A DNA stretch of 64,000 nucleotides from a virus. Below, one piece after another: positions 59,137 to 64,000 of this stretch. The stretch lies in the IMG/VR virus record IMGVR_UViG_3300032093_000087, positions 1 to 64,000 of that record. The stretch is one strand, 5' to 3'. Both the position numbers and the translations under genes were made by a program. The notes under the pieces are model-generated. The model saw only the letters and a program-made list of their open reading frames with translations. It ran no database searches and was not told the DNA's origin. Position 1 is the first letter of the stretch. Every line of letters starts with the position of its first letter.

Positions 59137-60024
59137 TTAATCCTCGTTACACAATTCCAACCTATCGTGATAAGATCTTTTAATTGAATTACCAAACTTT
59201 TGTTCCATAAATGAATAAACAAAGTTGTCAATTTCATTTATTTGTAAATCATCAAGTTTAGTAAATTCTGGAAATGTATTAATAAACGTTATAGAAGACC
59301 CGTTAAGTATTTCATGTAAAAATTCTTTGAATCCCCCATCATAATCATAGTCACAAACATCGGTATAATCAAATCCTTCAGCTATGATATCCTTCATTAA
59401 GGCCAAGTATTCGGGGTCATGTATTAGTCTTCTTCTCAACCCAAAGACCCCAACTTGTGACTCCGTAATCAAATCTTCAAAATTATCCTCAATGAATTGT
59501 CTTAAATTGTATAAATTTTCATCGGTGAACTTAAGATCATTGTCCGAATTATCCAGGTATGAGAACGCACTGTGGTCGATTACAACCTCTTTCGCGTTTT
59601 CAGGGTAATACTCTTGCCTCAATAAATACTGATAATCAGATTTAACCCAAGATTTTATTTCCTGGTACCTCCTCCTTAAGTTCAACTTATCAATTTGTGA
59701 TTCTAACATAACATCAGAGTCATCGGAACAATCCCCATCACCATACTTGTCATAATGATTTCTAATTCTTTCATCAAACAATGGTATGAGTTGATCCCTA
59801 AAATTAAAAAGATCACTAGCACTCAAATTGTCAAACGAATATGTACTTCGGTCTTCATCATGTGTCATCATCGAAATAGCGTCGTTAATTACCACTCTTC
59901 TATATTGTTCATACCTGGAATACTCACATGCGTCGTTCCTCATAAGAGACAGACCAATTTTATCCTCAACTCGACCAATTCGTCTAACTAAATTGTGTTG
60001 GTTTTCATTTAATAGTATTTTCAT
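59137..60024 (-). CDS. Protein with three tandem leader-like modules
   Basis: 295 residues. It starts MKILLNENQHNLVRRIGRVE and repeats the leader signature inside the chain: VMLESQIDKLNLRRRYQEI (about residue 105) and LITESQVGVFGLRRRLIHD (about 188). Each module has a following helical part with Tyr/Asp. The protein looks like three fused copies of the small class-2 proteins at 53871 and 57703. Function unknown. Confidence 0.73.
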   Translation of the reverse strand: MKILLNENQHNLVRRIGRVEDKIGLSLMRNDACEYSRYEQYRRVVINDAISMMTHDEDRSTYSFDNLSASDLFNFRDQLIPLFDERIRNHYDKYGDGDCSDDSDVMLESQIDKLNLRRRYQEIKSWVKSDYQYLLRQEYYPENAKEVVIDHSAFSYLDNSDNDLKFTDENLYNLRQFIEDNFEDLITESQVGVFGLRRRLIHDPEYLALMKDIIAEGFDYTDVCDYDYDGGFKEFLHEILNGSSITFINTFPEFTKLDDLQINEIDNFVYSFMEQKFGNSIKRSYHDRLELCNED

Positions 60025-60034
60025 CTATCGAAAA

Positions 60035-61147
60035 TTAATATACCGAAGGTGAATTATTTTGTTGGTCTGTTTGTTGAGTTGTTGATGAACTCGTAGTACT
60101 TGATGGTGAATAATTCGTAACCGGATTACCCTTTGGTAGATAACTTTTTAAAACCCAAGCGGTATTTGGACCAACAATACCATCCACCTTTAAGTCGGAA
60201 GACTTTTGAAACTCCCTCACAGCGGAATCGGTCGTATCATCAAAAACATTATCACATTTGTTGGTATCCGATTGACAACCAGACATATCAGATGTTATTT
60301 GGGCGTCACCGATTTTATCTGAAATTATTAGTGATCTCTTAAGTTCCATAACCCCAACCCCTTTAGATCCTTTTTTTAAGTATAAGTCATTTTCCGATAT
60401 ATCTTCTAATTTAGATGTCTCAGTTGCTGGTGTTTTAGCTTTTCTTTCTGTAAAAGTGATGGTATTACCATCTAAAGTAAATTTAACATTTTTGGACCAT
60501 TTATAACCATCCCAATATTCTATAGATCCCCCATCTTTAGAGGATTTAAACCAAATAGATTTAAAGTTATCCCCATTAAATCTGATAGTTAAGTCAATAC
60601 CCCAATTCTGAAAATCAACATCAAAAATGAACGATTCACTATAACCGTTTAGGTTATTATTTTTATAAAAATCGAAAAATGTTTTTAAATACTTTGAATT
60701 TTGATTTAGTTCAGAGTCGGTTATATTCCCGTTCTTAAGTTTCTCAACAACGTCCTTAATGTGATCTATCGCGGTTGTGTTTTCAGTTTTAAAGTATTTT
60801 GTGTATGCGACAAATTGATCTGGTTTTGTTCTAAGTGTGGTTGGTATATTTATAAATTTAATGTAAAAATAACCCGGAAATCGTCTATCATGTATTAATT
60901 CTACGGTACCTTTATCAATCCCAAATAACTCCTTAGAGTTTGTTACTTCCTGTTTGTCCTTAGTTAGTGGACCCAACTTCATACCCATTAATTCATTCAT
61001 GGTTGTAGTACTATTTGATTGGGTTGTTGCGGTATTTGATGGGGTTGAATCTGTTGACCCAACCTCCTGTTCACTAACAATTCGTTTAGACATATACATT
61101 GATAATATGTCTTTTTTTTCGTCTTCGGTAAGAATAAATCGTTTCAT
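60035..61147 (-). CDS. Leader-bearing PG-binding-domain protein
   Basis: 370 residues starting MKRFILTEDEKKDILSMYM and reaching RIVSEQEVG (V-S-E at about residue 27). The middle is beta-rich and unknown. Near residues 255-335 is a PG_binding_1 module: LKKGSKGVGVMELKRSLI and REFQKSSDLKVDGIVGPN. A Ser/Thr/Gln-rich tail closes. A virion protein that grips peptidoglycan would fit. Confidence 0.75.
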   Translation of the reverse strand: MKRFILTEDEKKDILSMYMSKRIVSEQEVGSTDSTPSNTATTQSNSTTTMNELMGMKLGPLTKDKQEVTNSKELFGIDKGTVELIHDRRFPGYFYIKFINIPTTLRTKPDQFVAYTKYFKTENTTAIDHIKDVVEKLKNGNITDSELNQNSKYLKTFFDFYKNNNLNGYSESFIFDVDFQNWGIDLTIRFNGDNFKSIWFKSSKDGGSIEYWDGYKWSKNVKFTLDGNTITFTERKAKTPATETSKLEDISENDLYLKKGSKGVGVMELKRSLIISDKIGDAQITSDMSGCQSDTNKCDNVFDDTTDSAVREFQKSSDLKVDGIVGPNTAWVLKSYLPKGNPVTNYSPSSTTSSSTTQQTDQQNNSPSVY

Positions 61148-61159
61148 AATATTTTTTAT

Positions 61160-61402
61160 CTAACTATCCAGTTTATCAGCTAGTTTTTCCCACTCTTCGT
61201 GACTACTAAATCTATTTTTATTTTCTTGTCTAAGTTTTCTCGCTAATTCCTTGGGGGTATTTTCTTTAAGTCCGATCATACCGTACCCAAGTCTACTAAG
61301 TATTATACGAGCCTCCCTTTCAAGAGACTCTTTATTTTCTTTAATTACACGATTAACAATCTTTGTTAAATCACTTTCAGTTAGTCTAATTATTTTTTTC
61401 AT
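61160..61402 (-). CDS. Leader-bearing small protein, class 1
   Basis: 80 residues starting MKKIIRLTESDLTKIVNRVI then KENKESLE (I-K-E). Mature part is basic and helical (ARKLRQENKNRFSSHEEW). GATATTTATTATTATG is directly in front. Same operon as the 60035 gene. Confidence 0.78.
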   Translation of the reverse strand: MKKIIRLTESDLTKIVNRVIKENKESLEREARIILSRLGYGMIGLKENTPKELARKLRQENKNRFSSHEEWEKLADKLDS

Positions 61403-61405
61403 AAT

Positions 61406-61413
61406 AATAAATA
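61406..61413 (-). promoter_or_regulatory. Phage promoter-like motif
   Basis: Minus-strand GATATTTATTATTATG; three bases between the motif and the ATG codon, so the mRNA would be leaderless if this is a -10 element. Confidence 0.5.
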
Positions 61414-61429
61414 TCTCTGAAAATAATTA

Positions 61430-62344
61430 TTACAATTTTTGATACAATCCTGGTAGGTCTTTTTGAATATAAATAACCTTTTCCTTAAATGATTTATTTA
61501 CATAATACTGAATTGGTAAACTCCACTCATATGGCCCAACATATCGGTTGTGCATTTTTAAAAAATTATCATTAATATAAACATATACAACCCCAGCGTC
61601 TACCCAATTGGTCCACAAACTAACAGTTGGTGGTGGGATAACTATTTTTTCCTTCCCAATAATTTCTAGGGTTCCATTTATTTTCGGATAAAAATTTGTA
61701 TGGGTACCTAGTATGAAATTGTCAAGGGATAAACCGGCGTATATATTCGCGTAACCACTATATTTTACAATTACTTTACCAGATCCCCTGGTTAATGTTA
61801 CGTTTTGTAAGATTAACCCATTAAATTTAACCGTTAGGTGAACCCCAAAACATGTTTCACCAAATGGCCAAACATCGTAACAGCTACCATACCATTTATT
61901 GGTATTTGAATTTAGGTAATTGTTTATTTTTGGTATTATATATTTTTGTATCACTTGATTTACTTCTTGGATTAAAAGTCCCTTATTGTTTGTAAATATG
62001 GTGTACGGGTCCACATTTGTGGATTCAGTTAGATTTGTTTGTGTTGATCCGGATGTTTGACCGGTAACAGCTGGTGGTGTCGTTGGTGTTAAACTCTTAG
62101 GTGTTTGTTTGGGTCCTTTTATATAATCAAGTAACTCTTTTTGACTTGGGTTTTCCTTTTTAAAAATATTTAACGACCAATTTTTAATTTTGTTGTCAGA
62201 TTTAATAAGATTCACAAATTTAGAAAATAGATTATTAATGCTAGTCTTTTCTTGACTTTGTTCAGACGAAGTAACTTCCATCAACAATGGTTTAACATTA
62301 CCTAATTTCGACTCAAGTAGTTCTTTAAATCTAAAAATGTTCAT
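61430..62344 (-). CDS. Leader-bearing beta-rich protein
   Basis: 304 residues starting MNIFRFKELLESKLGNVKPL then LMEVTSS (L-M-E). A Thr/Pro linker (TPKSLTPTTPPAVTG) precedes a C-terminal beta-rich domain with YGSCYDVWPFGETCFGVHLT. That domain has two Cys that may pair, and lipid-binding-like repeats (GLILQNVTLTRG). Function unknown. Confidence 0.7.
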   Translation of the reverse strand: MNIFRFKELLESKLGNVKPLLMEVTSSEQSQEKTSINNLFSKFVNLIKSDNKIKNWSLNIFKKENPSQKELLDYIKGPKQTPKSLTPTTPPAVTGQTSGSTQTNLTESTNVDPYTIFTNNKGLLIQEVNQVIQKYIIPKINNYLNSNTNKWYGSCYDVWPFGETCFGVHLTVKFNGLILQNVTLTRGSGKVIVKYSGYANIYAGLSLDNFILGTHTNFYPKINGTLEIIGKEKIVIPPPTVSLWTNWVDAGVVYVYINDNFLKMHNRYVGPYEWSLPIQYYVNKSFKEKVIYIQKDLPGLYQKL

Positions 62345-62347
62345 ATA

Positions 62348-62617
62348 TTACATACCGATATTTCCTCGTAGATTACGTATTGTATAATTAAAATCCTTCT
62401 CTAACTGGTCAATAGCTCTTTCGTATTGTCTACGATTTCTTGGTCCATCTGGAGCGTAATTATTTAACATCTCATAACCAAAGTCCATAACTTTATTAAT
62501 GTCCCCACCCATTCTTTCATCGAACATTTCATCACCCATAGATTCTTCATTTTCTTTGATGATCCTTTTAATCAGTCTTGTTAACTCTCTTTCATTAAGT
62601 CTTATTGTATTTTTCAT
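62348..62617 (-). CDS. Leader-bearing small protein, class 1
   Basis: 89 residues starting MKNTIRLNERELTRLIKRI then IKENEESM (I-K-E). Mature part is helical, charged, ends LRGNIGM. It lies 3 bp before the 61430 gene. GTATTTATAAAT is upstream. Confidence 0.76.
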   Translation of the reverse strand: MKNTIRLNERELTRLIKRIIKENEESMGDEMFDERMGGDINKVMDFGYEMLNNYAPDGPRNRRQYERAIDQLEKDFNYTIRNLRGNIGM

Positions 62618-62684
62618 AACATTTTTTTATTTATAAATACATTGATTAGTAAAAAAAAACAAATCGAGTGGGTGGTGGATTAGA

Positions 62685-62864
62685 TTATAAACGGGAAGCG
62701 GTTTCCATAATAGACCTTAATTTATTTTCCAATTCTCGGACCTCCCTTAATTGACTCTCATTTAAATCTAATGACTCACCTTTTACTGATGAGATTTTGT
62801 TTTGGGTTCGTGTGTACTCCATCATTAATTGGGTATACTTTTGTGCTTTTTCTTCGTTGTTCAT
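62685..62864 (-). CDS. Small coiled-coil protein (59 aa)
   Basis: Encodes MNNEEKAQKYTQLMMEYTRT and ends KLRSIMETASRL, a single helical coiled coil with LNESQLREV inside. AATATTTATC lies upstream. No strong identity; just under the usual length limit. Confidence 0.6.
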   Translation of the reverse strand: MNNEEKAQKYTQLMMEYTRTQNKISSVKGESLDLNESQLREVRELENKLRSIMETASRL

Positions 62865-62901
62865 ACTTTATATATAAGTGATAAATATTAAAAGGAAATA
62901 A

Positions 62902-62934
62902 AAAAACCCCACTTTATAGGTGGGGGTTTTTTAT
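62902..62934 (-). terminator. Terminator
   Basis: CCCCAC / GTGGGG stem with flanking A and T runs, after the 62935-63249 gene. Confidence 0.75.
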
Positions 62935-63249
62935 TTAATATTCTTCATACTCGTCGTAATCGTCATCCTCGTCATCCTCATCGGATCTAACATCCCAATC
63001 ACCGTAACTATCCCTAAACGCGGTCCATCCGTAGATGTTAGGACCAACTTCACCGATCCAATCCTGGATACCCATTCTATCGTCCGGATCGTTACTTGAA
63101 TTCCATTTACTTAGATCCTGTCTAACCATGTCCCACCACTCAGTTTTACTCTTAGCTACCCTAGGGCTGTCATCTTTTTTCATCTCATTTATTGTTCTAC
63201 GAATAACCTTAGTTAATTCAGACTCCGTTAATCTTATAGTTTGTTTCAT
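62935..63249 (-). CDS. Leader-bearing acidic protein, class 1
   Basis: 104 residues starting MKQTIRLTESELTKVIRRT then INEMKKDD (I-N-E). Middle part has KTEWWDMVRQDLSKWN and IQDWIGEVGPNIYGW; the end is Asp/Glu/Tyr. AATATTTACTAG precedes it. Function unknown. Confidence 0.76.
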   Translation of the reverse strand: MKQTIRLTESELTKVIRRTINEMKKDDSPRVAKSKTEWWDMVRQDLSKWNSSNDPDDRMGIQDWIGEVGPNIYGWTAFRDSYGDWDVRSDEDDEDDDYDEYEEY

Positions 63250-63260
63250 ACTAGTAAATA

Positions 63261-63845
63261 TTATAAAAATTGATTTTCATATTCCATTTGTTTAAATATC
63301 GGACGACACATATGTAGTATATTTGAAACGTAGGTTACGTTTAACCAAGTTATTATATCCTTAAATGTTTCAAAATCTTGTTTAAGTTCAAATCTCACAT
63401 ATTCATCTAGGGGTCTCCCGGTTATAACACCTTTTTTGATGTACAGATCAACGTCAACCGGTAAAAAACAATTCCCATCCCAATAAGGAGTCGCGACACC
63501 ATCAAGGACATCACCGGTACTTATTTTTGTAACTTTAAAATATACCGTCTCACCATAACCACCAGGGTAAATTTTAACCACATAATCACCCCATTTATGT
63601 TCTAATTTCATTACTTTCTTACTTCCACCCCACCATTCCATAGACTCGGATCCAGAATTTACCACGGAATCACATATTTCATACAAATCAGTACAACTAA
63701 GTTTTGGTAACTTGTGATCACCATAAATTTTAAAAATCTGAGGTAATGTTAGTCTCATTCTTTCCATGGTCTCAACAAACCCATGTTCTAAAAATGATTT
63801 TGATAATAGGTTTTTTAAATTAGATTCTGTGATGATGTATTTCAT
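63261..63845 (-). CDS. Leader-bearing protein, class 2 (paralogue of 53302-53868)
   Basis: 194 residues starting MKYIITESNLKNLLSKSF. Shares ATPYWDGNCFLPVDV and the ordering of Cys and Trp with the 53302 protein. Possibly a small enzyme or binding domain. Function unknown. Confidence 0.74.
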   Translation of the reverse strand: MKYIITESNLKNLLSKSFLEHGFVETMERMRLTLPQIFKIYGDHKLPKLSCTDLYEICDSVVNSGSESMEWWGGSKKVMKLEHKWGDYVVKIYPGGYGETVYFKVTKISTGDVLDGVATPYWDGNCFLPVDVDLYIKKGVITGRPLDEYVRFELKQDFETFKDIITWLNVTYVSNILHMCRPIFKQMEYENQFL

Positions 63846-63854
63846 ATATGTTAA

Positions 63855-64000
63855 TTATCTATACCCGTGTCTGAGTCTAGGGTTATCAAGTCCGTTTCTC
63901 TCCAACCAATCAACAAGTGAATTGTATAGATTCTCATCCTTATTAGCTACGGTATAAAAAAGGTATGATTCTGCTTCATCCTCCTCAAAAAACCCAGGTT
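63855..64000 (-). CDS. Hypothetical protein (partial, C-terminal end)
   Basis: The frame enters from the right edge and ends at the stop codon at 63855-63857. It shows 48 residues including EEDEAESYLFYTVANKDENL and ending NPRLRHGYR. It probably belongs to the same leader-type run; the N-terminus is outside the window. Confidence 0.6.
   Translation of the reverse strand, partial: PGFFEEDEAESYLFYTVANKDENLYNSLVDWLERNGLDNPRLRHGYR

Overview
The window reads as part of a large tailed-phage genome that infects a member of the Bacteroidota. Phage origin is shown by a large terminase, a T4-type portal protein, acidic scaffold-like head genes, several cell-wall hydrolases, a holin-like protein, a tRNA cluster and many small phage-type proteins. 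The host is inferred from promoters with the Bacteroidota form TTG-N19/20-TAnnTTTG, from a tmRNA whose resume codon context resembles Bacteroidota tmRNA, and from AT-rich DNA with little Shine-Dalgarno signal. No replication genes are in view, so this is a fragment of a larger genome.

Layout. 0-9 kb (minus strand): head and packaging genes, namely a partial gene, portal, a Pro/Thr-repeat Cys-rich protein, TerL, and four scaffold or core-like genes. 9-15 kb: nucleotidyltransferase-fold protein, KTSC protein, a ClpC-like double AAA+ unfoldase (plus strand), an M20-type peptidase and two unknown genes. 15.1-16.9 kb: RNA island with a phage tmRNA, a mini-lipoprotein, and a roughly 970-nt independent noncoding RNA rich in GNRA and UUCG tetraloops. 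17-23.3 kb: glycosyltransferase-like protein, M23 protein, GAF-like membrane protein, holin, HExxH protein, amidase endolysin. 23.3-24.9 kb: minus-strand tRNA operon (Met, Leu, Asp, Leu, Gly, Met/fMet and two abnormal tRNA-like elements) with structured spacer RNAs and micropeptides. 25-42 kb: lipoproteins, tRNA-Arg, three glycosyltransferases and large leader-bearing proteins. 41-48 kb: metabolic and folding genes (acyl-CoA thioesterase, GMP reductase, FKBP, phosphodiester glycosidase-like). 48-51 kb: transglycosylase-like and NlpC/P60-like wall enzymes. 51-53 kb: DUF262-HNH nuclease with a small partner. 53-64 kb: a dense run of small genes with nearly interchangeable N-terminal leaders, plus a YceI protein.

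Two things tie the region together. First, about 25-30 otherwise unrelated proteins begin with one of a few short amphipathic leaders (forms such as RLTESELTRLIKRVIxE and MKIIITESQ) that end in hydrophobic-x-E. This matches the logic of T4 capsid-targeting propeptides cut by the prohead protease, and suggests a large set of co-packaged virion cargo proteins. Second, two promoter classes can be read directly. A motif RTATTTATWA lies 4-30 nt before most structural and leader genes. A host-type TTG-N20-TATATTTG precedes the RNA genes and accessory enzymes, and also exposes previously uncallable micro-genes at 46304 and 50732.

The tmRNA (21-residue tag ending TVA) together with a ClpC-like unfoldase that keeps a VGF-type ClpP-docking loop suggests a phage-controlled trans-translation and proteolysis route. 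That link is inference.
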